Shown here one piece after another: positions 46,001-58,400 of a DNA stretch of 64,000 nt. The DNA comes from Diadema setosum (Eukaryota; Echinodermata; Echinoidea; Diadematoida; Diadematidae), in contig NC_092704.1 in assembly GCF_964275005.1 (NCBI RefSeq), forward strand, positions 5,848,048-5,912,047, given 5' to 3'. Position 1 is the first letter of the stretch; every line of letters starts with the position of its first letter. Made by a program: the position numbers and the translations under genes. Below the pieces are notes generated by a model. That model was given only the letters and a program-made list of their open reading frames with translations, was not told the DNA's origin and ran no database searches.

Positions 46001-49000
46001 GGATATAATTCCATTCTCTTTAGGGGAAAAAAAGGATTTCTTTTTTTAAAACTGCTTTTTTTTTTCCTCTGTACAAATAGTTCAACAACTATGCTGGCCA
46101 CTTTGTATTCAGACATACAAGATAATCAACTTTGTTTACAAATGTGTTACTGGATGTTTCTCAGGCCACATAAACTTCCCCGAGTATTGAAATAAAGTCT
46201 GAAGAGCAAAGAGAGCTTGAATGCTGAATTGCATCATATAAAGCTTCACAAAGATGAAAGAGGCAAGATGTATTCATTCTTAGACAGCACAGAAATTACA
46301 TATTTAAACAAGTTATGGTACAACTCATCTGAGCTGTTCCAAAGGAATACCAAATCCACTTCAGGACATTTTCTTCTAATGTTGTACAATGTACATGTGT
46401 CTGATCTGTCCCATAGTTCTTACCTTTCTCCAGGAGAAGATTGACAAGATCCTTGTTTGGGTACTTTGACCCAGAGGTGGCAAAGACAGCCAGATGGAGA
46501 CAGGTATCTCCATGGTAATTCCTGACATGATAATCAGCTCCTGGCAATGTAACAACAGCACACAGTCATAAGCAAAGCAAACTGAGCAAATACAAATACA
46601 AATGCACACATACACATACACATGTATGTACACATTTACATGTATGTACACATTTAAACAAACCGCATGAATTATAACTTTAAAAAGTTTTGAATATGTA
46701 ATTTTTTTAACCCATTTACTATATCATATCCTAACAATACCAAAAAAAAAAAAAAAAACTTATAACAAATCTCTTTATCTCACTTTACATGTGATATCAA
46801 CTGGACATAAAGTACAGGACGTCATACAGCACCATGTATAAATGAAAGGGAAGAATACTGCAGATGGTCAAAACAATCCCAGACAACCTGGAAAGCTGAC
46901 CATGAGGAAGTTACGTCTCCTAACACAAATGCATACCTTTCTTCAACAAGTGTCGTGCAAGTTGTGAACTTCCACCAATGCAGGCACACTAAAAAAATAG
47001 ATTAAAAAAACACACAAACAATTTACAGTCAATTGAACTAGCAGATATTTTCAAGTTTGTTCATTACTTTGAAGATATTGTGAAAGATGTCATTATGGTA
47101 TTAATGCAAAGTACACAGCTCCAACTAAATATGAGCTTGTAACTCACCATATTTTCTGCACAAGTTTACAAACAGAATGAAAATCTGTTACTTTAGAAAA
47201 TCAGTTCAGCACCTATTATCACATAATAGTATCAACACATAGTAAAAATACACCCAATGATATACATGTATAACAACTTATCATCTGAGTGAAAATACAA
47301 AAATGTGATTGCTCCTTGCTCAAAATTACCAAAATCGATGACTTTGTACAACACAAAGATGAAATAAATCAATTATCTTGTGTATTTACCAGGAAGAGCG
47401 TCATGCCATTAGAAGGAATGTGGTAATTGCAGTCAAAATTGAAGACATCCACCAGTCTCACGACTTCTGAAGCATTTTGCTCCATGTAAGCTGTCTGCGA
47501 TGATATGTGAAGTCAGAAAATGAAAATATTGATAATCTTACACAAGCCATCCTTACAATGCAAGCAAGGTCTGTAATAGACTATCTGTTAAAAGTATACT
47601 GTCTGATTTTGCTTTGTACTTTAACAAACCTGCACATATCAAGTAACATGAATAATCACTCCAAGGATGAACACTGATATTAGATCTTGAATATTCAACA
47701 AAGTTTCAAGTGTGCATGATTCTAACCGAAGTTGGACTGAGGAAATTATTGTCAACATTTTATGACACACAAGTATACTATCTGTAGATCATGTAGAGGT
47801 AAATTCTTTTACTGATTTATCATGCATCATTTCCCATGTGTTTGCCACAAGAATACTGAAATAACCAAATCCCATATTGTATGAATTAAGGAAAGTCAAA
47901 AGAATCTCTCACACTCAAGTCCATACCTTCAATTTATCAGTAGTATAAATACAGAATAAATCCGTACTCACCTTGGCAAGATCAAATATGCTGTATTCAG
48001 AGAAAGATTCTGAAAAAGAAGAGAATATTTCTTGAGAATGTAGGTCATTCACAGACAGCTCTAACAATCAAACAAAACCCTCAAAAATTTGGGTTGTGAC
48101 AGATCATCATGCATCAAGCAACACCAATTTCTATTGAATTGTCATATAGTACATGACATTCTTTCTAGGCATACACTTTCTTGTGTATCAATATTAAGAG
48201 GATAAAGAAGAAAGTGTGAATGGTAATATCAGCTTATACTGGGAATTTTTTCTCAATTAAAATGTGTATGATAAAAGTATATTGTTGATACTAGGAAATA
48301 GTCATTGTACTAGCTCTTGAAAGAATGCTTTAAAATCACCAAAATCAATGTAAAAAACTTGAAACAAAATATTGTTGTCCTGGCAACAACCTGAAAGCCT
48401 GATATAGCTCTACAACTGAAATCTACTTGAATCACTGTGTTGTTACACATAAAATGAACAGTTCCACAAGTCCATAAGTTACAGTCAATGAATATTTGTC
48501 AGTCTTGTCCTAAAAATGACAACTTTCATCTGATTATCAAATAGATTTTAACTGATTACTATGAATCAATGAAAGGATTCATTTATATCATATAAAAGTG
48601 TCAGTACCTTGCAAAGCTGTGCGACATAAGATTAACAAATCGGTGAGGATGCATGTATGAAGAATTCTTTGTTCACCCTACCATATTTTCATGGCTTAAA
48701 CTAATACATTGATTCTATTTGTTAGTCTATAATTGCAGTAGTAGGTGTGATGAAAATTTTTACTAGTACAGTCGAACTTGCCTAAGTGGCCACCTGTCTG
48801 AAAGCAGCCAGTTGCCTGCAGCCAGCAAAAACAATACACCCCCATGTTAAAAACTGTCTGTAATGGCCACTTTTTGGTCTCCCTTGGGTGGTCACTATGG
48901 ACAGGTCTGACTGAACATGGTTATGGCTAATTGCAAATGCAGTCCAGTGTTTAGAAGTAACAGTGATGCTGAACATTTGAAACATAATATCTCATTCTCA

Positions 49001-50923
49001 CAAGATACTGATGATCTACAGTAGATATCAACATATTTTAAAGGTATTAGCCCACATTTGTAAACCTGCAGCAATTGGTCTCATGGTTAGCATGGAGTTT
49101 GGGTATGATTGCAGTAACACCTGTGCAAAAGTTCGTTCCAATTAGTCCATTACTTTCATAAAAATAAATGAAAATGCACCGTAATCCGTATGCATGCGTA
49201 TAACGCTCGCTAGCTCCGGTCCACGTACGTGTTACATGTACAATGTACGTAGCTATAGCCCGCGCTCGTAATTCGATTTTGGGTCGGGTTGACCCAGTGT
49301 GAAAATTGATTTTAAAACGATGATTTTCTCTCTTTTATCGAATGGTATAGACAAAGAGCGACAGGTGAGATATGTTACTGTTATAACTTGTACTTGAAGT
49401 CATATTGGACCTGTTTTATGCAGTTTTGATTTTCGTGGGTTTGCAAATGTGGGCTAGTACCTTTAACACAATCAGATGTAGTGATAATGCACAATGATTC
49501 GCCTGAGGACCATATTTGGGGGCTACTCCAATCTGTATGAAAGGATATATCAAAGATGTTGTGTACTACTGATAGCTGTCTTCACATACTAATTTATGAA
49601 GGCCAGATTCTAGATCCCTCAAGGTCACCACCTGTTTAAAAGTGGAAAAGCCATGTACAAGTGTAGTTCTTGACAAAACAGATATATTTCACAGACATCC
49701 TGCAATCAATTCCTGTGTTGTACTTTTACAAAATACCACTGTATTGAGGGAAAACAGAGCATCAAAATATCATTGCTGAGTAAACATGGTTTTAAGTTTA
49801 TATGTTGAAAAATTTACTTGCTACGGAATTGTACAAACAATTGTAATATGTATTCTTACCTGTCCCTCCCTTGGCCTGCATGGATGTGGTGCATAGGCAA
49901 ATAAACCACACAATCCACAGGATGAACACAATATAGAAGGTTGCTACTGCCATTTCTCTCCATGACAACTCCATGGCTACCTCAGACACATCATTGAACA
50001 GAATCTTGAGCTCATTTTGTGCAGCTGGAATGACAATTAGACATAGCAGGAGACATCATCATACAGTAGGTATAAAAGAGAGGTTGATGACAATTACTGC
50101 TAAGATTCTAAATTTCTTCATAATCTCACAGTCACATGACTTCATGGTGCAACTGTTCACTTCCATGTAGTTTTTAATTTTGCTGAAAAAACAAAAACAA
50201 CACTTTGATCAAATCTTTGCCTTTTCCTGTCACAAATATGTCTTCTACTACAATACAACTTACTGTCAAATGAAATCAAGTCATTATTTTTTTCTTGTAC
50301 ATAATGATAATGACAATGAATAACATTTATATAGCGCTTAATACTGATGTTTCTAAGCGCATCAATCCGGAAAAAGAAAAGAAAAGAAAGTATAACATAA
50401 AAGTAAAATACAGCATTATGTACATATTATGATACGACAGCAACAACAACAGAATTAAGGTTGTGTAAACAGATAAGTTTTCAACATGTTCATGAGGCCA
50501 TTCCTTTATCTTTTTCCTCCCTATCCCTTTTTTTTTTTCCAGATATGTACCGATGATTACATGATTATTTCTTAACTGACTGCACAACATTTTATTTTGT
50601 TGTCAATTCTAATCCGAAACCTTTGATTCTTCCATAATAGTTTTTCATCAACAATTGAACTGAACATCTATTTTTTTCTTTTTCTTTCAAATGACACACA
50701 GATTTGAAATAAGAGACCTACAGAAAGATGTTAACTCACAATGCAATGATATGGTTGCTAATGTTTCCACCTGCTCATATGCATTCAGCCCTTTGGCCTT
50801 CCACATCTCTGTGTCGATAGAAGAAAGTGCATCTATGACGAAGGAGCCTGCTGTTTCAGCTCTGGAGATGGCTGTTTTTAACAGCCATATCAGTCTCTGC
50901 TCCATTTCAAGCATTAGCTCCAT
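43087..50923 (-). CDS. Single-pass membrane protein with ankyrin repeats (complete, 10 coding exons, family not recognised)
   Basis: I do not recognise a named orthologue. Coding exons in transcript order: 50923-50740, 50024-49860, 48009-47972, 47494-47390, 46988-46937, 46540-46424, 45973-45875, 45123-45061, 43404-43239, 43114-43087; all GT-AG, phases consistent, 1017 nt, 338 aa. Residues 1-85 are a helical, Glu/Leu-rich region starting MELMLEMEQRLIWLL. A strong membrane segment follows at about 86-106 (FYIVFILWIVWFICLC). Residues 130-290 hold degenerate ankyrin repeats, clearest in GADYHVRNYHGDTCLHLAVF, GANVNARNNSGTTPLHIAAM and GADPASCTPDGILPMYIAL. The tail from 277 is Ser/Pro-rich and ends LPSPFS. 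No signal peptide is seen. The start is chosen because the leader exon frame contains a stop and the next in-frame ATG is this one. The last 9-codon exon is the least certain part. Its 3' end converges on CNOT9. Topology and role are unknown; a scaffold tethered to a membrane is only inference. Confidence 0.82.
43487..44053. mobile_element. TTAA-flanked palindromic element, family A, copy 3
   Basis: TTAA-AGGACAATTTCACC ... GGTGGACTTGTCCT-TTAA; internal arms match copies 1 and 2. Lies in the last-but-one intron of the membrane-ankyrin gene. Confidence 0.85.
44075..44257. mobile_element. Tigger/pogo-like MITE, diverged copy
   Basis: CAGTGTACCCCCGTTACAATG at the left and AATGGGAGTTGCCTG-TA at the right; internal poly(A). 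Fourth member of the family in the window, 20 bp from a TTAA element. Confidence 0.7.
45434..45599. mobile_element. TA-flanked element, family H, intact copy
   Basis: TACTGTAAAACCAAGAATG at the left and ATGTTTTACAGTA at the right, 160 bp, no coding frame; internal inverted repeats around GCATTTTAATTTCG. In a membrane-ankyrin gene intron. Confidence 0.75.
48767..48915. mobile_element. Short mariner-like MITE, second family
   Basis: TA-CAGTCGAACTTGCCTAAG at the left and ATGGACAGGTCTGACTG at the right form imperfect inverted repeats about 145 bp apart. It is in the membrane-ankyrin gene intron between 48009 and 49860. Confidence 0.6.
49038..49466. mobile_element. TTAA-flanked element with CpG-rich centre, family G
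   Basis: TTAA-AGGTATTAGCCCACATTTG at the left and CAAATGTGGGCTAGTACCT-TTAA at the right. The centre (about 49180-49330) is GC- and CpG-rich, unlike the surrounding AT-rich intron. No coding frame. Confidence 0.8.
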
Positions 50924-51249
50924 TCTCCTGGTCAGGTAAATTATCTGAAACATACACAGATACAGTGGAATCAAACAAATTCAGACAAAAACAAAAGGCA
51001 AAGCACCATTTTAAGTAGGTACCTTAACACTTAAACTTTATATAGAGTGACCCTAAATTACCCGATATATGTTGTTGAAATTATTTAAAAAATTTTGCTT
51101 TTAATATGTTGGGAGATCAAAAAATATTGATCACAAGTGAAATGCAGAGTGTAATACTATAATAGCACATCTAACTTTGTTAATAGGAGTTAGGACTAAA
51201 GTTCAAAGACCTGAAGTCAGAGAAGGTGTGAATCTGTGATACAGACTAA

Positions 51250-51431
51250 CATTACAGGGGCGGATCCAAGAATTCTGTAAAGGAGGGGGGGGGGGGCATG
51301 ACTAATATTTCTGGTGCCACTTTCGGGTTTCATTTCATTTTTTTCTTTTTATTTCTTTTGTTTTTAATGAAAAATAAAGGGGGGGGGGGCGTGCGCCGGT
51401 TGCGCCCCCCTCTGGATCCGCTACTGCATTA
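51250..51431. mobile_element. Short GGATCC-ended MITE
   Basis: CAGGGGCGGATCCAAG at the left and CTCTGGATCCGCTACTG at the right, flanked on both sides by CATTA. The interior has poly(G) runs. In the leader intron of the membrane-ankyrin gene. Family probably hAT-like by its ends, but an 8-bp duplication is not seen. Confidence 0.6.
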
Positions 51432-52193
51432 GAAACGGAAATCTAACATTGCCGTAGACTCGGATCAGACTATATTCAGAGATCATTTCTTTTTTGCGCC
51501 AATTTTGGACAAGCATTGTTGACAAAGATGCATTGTATTGCAATCTGATCAAATCATGATGTAGCCTTACATCAACATTTCCTGGCCAGTCTGACTATAT
51601 CTATACACAGCCCAGTCGCTGTATGAATAGCGTGCTTCTCACAGCGTCTGGTTGGGCTAGTCTGACTGGTGATCACACAAGCTTGCAAGCCACCATCATC
51701 ATCCTAATACAGTAATACTATAGGCCTAACATTTGAGCTGTCTATAAACGACACGTTACAATTGATGCAAGTGGCATAACACTAAAAAGGGCAAGGCTGT
51801 TTCTTCTGCTCTAACAATTAGAATCTAACAATGTAGCGGTTAGGTGGGGGTAATCTGCCTCCCCTTTAATCCTGAACGAACAAGTTTCTTCCAGATATCA
51901 TCCAGTTTTTGTGTTTGGATGTTTTCGTGTTTGTTTGTTTTTTCCCCCTCACTAGATTCTAGGCCTTTCTACATCAGAAATGTAACCTGTCCTTACTCTT
52001 CATACAAATATTGGTAGGCCTAAGTCCAACTTTGTCTTTGGTCTCTGTTCTAGCAGTAGCAGGTTAAGTTATTGTTAGTTAGTTAGATCTAGTTTTCGTG
52101 AAGTTTTTAACAAGGATCACACTACACAGCAACATGCTGAGGAAATGAATCTTACCCTTATTCACCAATTTGTGGGCTCGTCGGAAATCCACT

Positions 52194-52640
52194 TACAGGG
52201 CCAGGGTCGGTTGACTCACTTCATGCGTGATTGACTGGCAGTTGGTTGTCTGTAGCTAGCTAGCTAGCTAGCGACCCAGCCATGCATGCCAGCTGCTGGA
52301 GAGCTGAGATAGCCGCCGGCGGTCTGCGCTATACGCTAGCGCATAGCTAGCAGCTAGCTGCATATTCATGCAAATGTGATATAGGGCCATCCCGTGTAGC
52401 CGCAGCCTAGCCAGCCGGCCCGTAATGCAGGGCACGCGGCGGCGGCCAACCCGATTTGCGTACGGTTAATACAGATAGATGGGCTTCGGATGGGCGATGA
52501 TGTGCTTTTATAGCAATAGCATTAGCCTAGCAGTGCAGCCGACTGTAGAACGATCAAGCGATAGCATTTATCGATAGCTGATAACGCCCTCAAGCCTCCC
52601 CGGCCCTCCCCTCCCGATCTTGGAGATGAAATATAATTTT
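52194..52640 (-). promoter_or_regulatory. Likely promoter and noncoding first exon of the membrane-ankyrin gene
   Basis: A GC- and CpG-rich block. A candidate leader exon ends in a donor at 52194 (GGCCCT then GTAAGT on the minus strand). Within it ATGAAGTGA is a two-codon upstream reading frame. Next to it are a CTAG tetranucleotide run at about 52254-52275 and an octamer ATGCAAAT at 52368-52375 (POU-type site). Assignment rests on position just upstream of the first coding exon and on absence of other genes. Confidence 0.4.
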
Positions 52641-55475
52641 CGCAATTTCGAGCATAGAAATCAATTCAAGATGCAAATTTGATGAATACAATCACATCTT
52701 TCCATGACTAAATACGTAAATGTCTTTCTCTGAAAATCTGAGCTACAAGATTCAATTTACAATAACCTCACACCTCTTTCCCCACCCAATTAAAGCATTA
52801 AATCACATTTAGCAAAGCTTCACAATAAATGTTTTAATTTATTTTATTTTCCAAGTAACGTACAATGCTGTATACTTGGGCTAATCTGTCACTCATTCAT
52901 TTCACCCCTCAAAGCGAGAACAAACAAACAAACACACACACACACCCGCACACACACACACACACCATACACACGGCATACACATTAATTTTTTAATTAT
53001 GTATGCTCTCTTTTATCATCAACAATGGGCAGTAAACAGTTCCTTGCTGTGAGCAACCTGAAATGAACTCGGCCCTTTCCTGGCATTAATCACCTCATTT
53101 CATATACAAATCACCTCATTTCATATACTTTAATCTGAACAATCACCTCTGAGTCATTCACTACATATAAAGCATGTATCATTCAATTAAACAGCATGGA
53201 AACATCTTGTCTTGTGTATCAGATGTATTGATACATGTATTTAATGCACTTATCTGAGTTTGAATATAGGCATGTTTTTCAGACAGCTAATCCACACTAG
53301 CTATCTTTATGAATTAAATACTTATAGCTCTAGTTAATTTATATATCTTCATTTTATGATGAGATGTAATCCATTCCACCTGATTATATACAATAATTCA
53401 CTTATCTCATTCTACTGCCTATTATGCCCTCAATAGGGAATGCTCTGTATAAACTGCGCATGACATACAAATTGCCACGAGGCGCTCCCTCTACTCCGAG
53501 GAGATCCTGATGCAGCTTAATGTCAGTAATACTGCTATCAGTAAGCTTATCAACAATCACTTTGACTGCTGTTTCATGAAGCAAGATGACAATTATCTGC
53601 TACAGTTTGTATTTTTTTTTTTTGCACTCAGCTGGGTAAGATAAATTTTGCACATTTGTAATTCGGTGGGATCACGACATTAATTACGGGAATTATAACG
53701 AGCAAAACTATTTCCGTGCTTTCATTTTTGCACTTGTTTCTGGTCGCACAAAATGCACAAAAATGTCCATACCGCAAAAATTTGCACTTTTGCAGTTCAC
53801 ATGTACATACCAATGTCTCTAGTGTGGATCTTATCATATAACGAAAAGATAATGTAGGTAAAGGCAAAAAAAACCCCAAACAAACAAAAGAATTGTAAAT
53901 TTCTCTGAGAAGCAAAATAATGGATATGAGTTCAGGCAATGAGTTGAAAATTAATGCAAACTTGCAAACAATTCTCTTCAAAGTAAAAATCACAAACAAA
54001 TGAATTAGGTGGCATGTACATACCAACATACCAATCTATGTGATGAAGACAAGACTATGGCACATGGATTGAGCAATAGCCTTAGGAGTAAGTTAGCCAT
54101 TATGAGTATGTTCACATCAACTAAATTTGGCCATTTACTCTACTGACATGTACTCCATGGACCATGTCATATTTGTTGTTGTGGGTTTTGTTTTTGTTTT
54201 TGTTTTTGTTTTTTTCCAGGGGAGGAGGAAAAGAATTCAGAACAAAGTTTGGCAAAGCTGCCCTTATCACTTGATCTTGCAGGAAATAACATTGCACAAC
54301 CTGTTTGCACACTGGATAAAAACAAGAAAAATTGCCAAAAATGCAAAAAATGTGATAATCAGTTTTACTACTAGGACAGTGACAAACCACCTAAGTGGGG
54401 CAAAAGAAAACAATTTTGTCCTGTAACTTAAATCTATGTATTAAAGAAGTTTCTGTATAGAGTAAATGATCTGCAGGAAGATTTTTTTTCCATTTCTAAT
54501 TCCCTTTCTTGCCTACACAGAAGTGAAATGAATATTTACTGCGTAATGACCTTTTCATAAAGTCAGATGAACAGAATTCCCCATGACAATGTACGTAAAA
54601 GATATCATGGGCTTAGAACGCATTTAATCTGCACATGAGCTATAAACTAAGACTCTACATTGACCTATGACAAAGAAATGAAGTGAGGATATTTTGTATA
54701 ACAGAAGAGCTGAACACTTTTAATGCCACTACTAGTAAAATGAAAGAATACAGTGAAATATCACGCTTGACAAAATCTCATGCTAAAGCAATAAGATTTA
54801 CAACTTGCTGACAATAGACATAATATATGGGACTAATATTCTTCTCTCATCATTACATGCATAGACAGTGACAATCAAGCCCATCATGAACTATAATCTT
54901 ATATGCTTTGGAGAGTCTTTGCAAAAATGAATTAGAAATCATACCTCTGAAAAGTGTGATGATGGTGGGGTGGGGGATGATAAGAAATTGATTGCATTTG
55001 TAATCCAATATAACAACACAATTTTTCTCATGATGCCGCTTCCTTGTTTTATAAAAATGTTCATACAATGTAGTAGCACAATCGCGATCATAATCTTTCA
55101 ACTTGCAGACTTATCCATAAATTACTTTGTGAACAAGTCTAAGACTCATCCAAGTTGCTTCTTCTGCTCAACTGGCTAACATGCCATCATAGACAACAAT
55201 GTAAACTATCATAAGTTCAGTTTTGGAGAAACTGCTGCTAGGATAATGATAAACTTTATAGAAGATCAAAACTACCGAAATTCAATATTTTTCCAAATCT
55301 TAAAGAGTTCAGTAGGGAAGCCAAATACTATAAATTAATTGTAATCCATCTTTAAATGCCATTCGTCAAAGCAGAAAATTAAATAATCTGAGGTATAAGG
55401 ACCTAAATGTAAGTGCAATCAAGAGTAAGAAAATAAAATTGTAATTGTTGATACAGGTCTGAATAAAGGCTAATG
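52641..55475. other. Region between ANKZF1 stop and the membrane-ankyrin promoter
   Basis: No spliced gene was found. It should hold the ANKZF1 3' UTR; the minus strand offers AATAAA near 52844-52855. It also holds a (CA)n run, a poly(T) and (TTTTTG)n tract near 54190, and a GC-richer 180-bp patch at 53402-53590 with an open minus frame of 60 codons that I cannot assign. Confidence 0.4.
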
Positions 55476-58400
55476 TCATTGCTGTTGCTGTTTATGTTTC
55501 TTCAAACATGGCATGGAGCAGAACTTGAAATCCATGTAAGAGAATGGAACTTTTCCAGTGAGGGATGAACCACAGGACCAACATCGCCTGTAGATAGAGA
55601 AATTTAGAGACATAACAAAAGATGACTTCAAAAGGGTGCAAGAAAGAAGGTTTCAAAACACCATTAACATAATAAGTACACTTTTGAATTAAAGATTGGT
55701 AGGGTGTCAAAAGAGAAGCTAAATAAAGCTTGAATTTTCTTTTTTTTTTTCACAAAATTTAGAATGACATTTGAAAAACTGCTAAAACTCTATGCCATGT
55801 ACCCTGAACATTAGGATAGGATTATCAGGCTGTCCAATCTCATTATTTTACTGCCTTGCCTCTGGAATCGCATGCCATCACACATCCATACCACACCTCC
55901 TTTTAAAATGTTTGAAGTGTGCCAGAGGAAGTATAAATCCATCTCATTCACTTTCCTGCCACTTGAAAAGCACTGTGGAGCCGAATTGCCAAATAAACAC
56001 CTCATACATGATATGAAGATGTTGTACTGCATTATCTTGTACTCTAACCAGTTCACAGGTAACATACATCTCAAAATAAATAACACTCACTGGAGTTCTG
56101 CTGTGGATGTCGTCTGCATGGCGAATCTCTTTTCCGCTGCCAGTGCTCTCTTCTCTCTGTCACTGAGGGCAGCATACCACTGTTGTTTCTCCTCCTCCTT
56201 CCTCTGAGCCTCCTGCTCTTTTTTGTTCTCCTTCACATTGAATAAAAAAAAGTCACATATAACTCATTTTGTTTGTGAACGTACTAAATGTATGAATCAC
56301 TGGTTGTGAACCAGAAGGCACTAACTCCATTGCACAGTGTTAACATCATTTTGACTCTCAGCTGACCAGAATGGCAGTCCAAGGAATGAAGACAAAGAAG
56401 TACTACAGGACAAGAAAGAAAACCCAGACTCTTAGGAAATTAGATGTGTAAAAAAGGGGAACAATTAAAAGAAAATCTGAAAGAACAAAGGACACAAGAA
56501 AGCATTAACTTGAATACACACATTGGCAAGAAAAAAAAAGTGAAATACTGGGTCCTCACATACAATGTCATGCAGGTCATACCATCTTGCCATTTTCTGT
56601 TTTTTTTTTTTACTCCCATGGTTGGACAAGAAATTGCTGACCTCTGCATAAAAGCAGTCTTGGCAGTTCCTCATGAAAACGGTGCATACGTTAATGCAAT
56701 TAACCCCAGCAATTATGAATTATGCCAGCATTAACAGTGTCAAGATTTCTAGATCAAACAGTCTGAACAAACCTGAGGCACTTTCCTCAAAGAAATATCA
56801 TTCCAATTTTACAGCAGACTGTGTGTCTTATGCTCACCTTTTCCCTCTCACGTTTTGCTTTCCGCTTGTTTTTCTTCCTCTCAGACTGCTTGGCTGCTTT
56901 CTCTCTCTCCTGATCCTCACTGAGAGGAGCTGGAATCTGGACAAAGGGGTTCATGGAGGCAGACAGATAAAAGATGGTGAAAACAGAGAGCTTTCTATCA
57001 AATGTGTGTAGCATATAAAAGACGAATGAAATAAACAGAGAAGACATTCCATGAGATATACACAGGTCTGACTACATCTTTTCCATACCTTCTTGTGAGG
57101 GGACACAAAGGCATTAACATATTTCTAAGTACTGTTTTATTTTTTGTCCGGGGGAACCCTGCTGTTCTTATCCTCCTGTATGATAAGTTAATTGTTTCTT
57201 AGAGGCAACTTCTTGGTTTACTTCCCAACTCAATATTCTAATTTAAAAGCACATATCACAAGTTATTTTGAATGTGGCTCACAATCTTCTATACCCTGAT
57301 CAGTATTTGGCACAAGTCAAAAGAGAAGTACAATGTATTACCAAAACGTAGCATTAAAAAAGGATATCCTGAAGTTGAAATTTAACCATAGAGTCCAAAT
57401 CCTCTATGACAAGACAAATAGCAATTTGTATGACTTCCTACTTCTGCGTTCTCACTGTCCACTGTTGATCTAAATAATACTTTTATTTCCTTTCTCGAGT
57501 TTCACATTTCAGATACACAAATAATAATTGCTAGTTTACAAGAGTTGCTATGAACAGCAAGTGTACATAGTGGTGTGTATTTTCAATTATATGCATGCAA
57601 CAGAAATAAGCACAATTGTTAAAGAGGTAAAGTATGGCATAATCACAGTGACAGGTCACCTTTAACAGTCTTGGTACTCACCTGTGCTCTCTCATAGTCG
57701 TATCTATCAGGGTAGCTTGCTCTGAATTTCCTGAATGTGTCTCTTGTCTTTTTGTCAAGGGAACATCCATAGGGTGGCTTCCCCTTCTTGTTTCTATTTA
57801 AAGATACCATACATATGGAAGAGAACAAACACCTGTTACAAAGGTGAAGATGTTTTCAAACTTAATAAACCATTAAGGGTGTTAGCCATTCTTAAAAATA
57901 CAATGAAAATTTGGTATGAATGGGTCCTTTTGAGGGGCAAAGTTTTTCATCGTACTGAGTATATTGCTATAATGGTACTCAAAATTGAAATAAAACAACA
58001 AATGCAACTATTCCAATGAGGCCATAAACATGGGTTTGTGTGGCAGGCACTTTGTTACATGAGACCTTTGTGTAGCGAGCGTCCTCTCTGTAATGTAGAA
58101 GTCTTGTAAAAAAAAATGGATTCACTGTGGCTTTAGGGACCAAATTTCCTGGTGAAAGTGTCTTCACTTTTGATTCATAGTTATAAAGAAATATTTCTCA
58201 TGACAGAAGGACTATTTTTTTCAAATGGTGACTTCAGATATCATCAGCATCTGAACTGAAAAGACTAGGGCTAAAGTGATTTTAGAACATGCTACACCAG
58301 GTAGAAGAGGTGTTGTAAAGGTTTAATCCCTTTTGTGCCAAGGACTCTGGACAGTGTAGACAATGCTATATCAGATTTTCTGTGCTAATCAGCACTCAAA

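Noticed and set aside
53402-53584. 60-codon minus frame MLHETAVKVIVDKL...
   Set aside because: No splice partners and no recognisable family; may be a repeat fragment or UTR.
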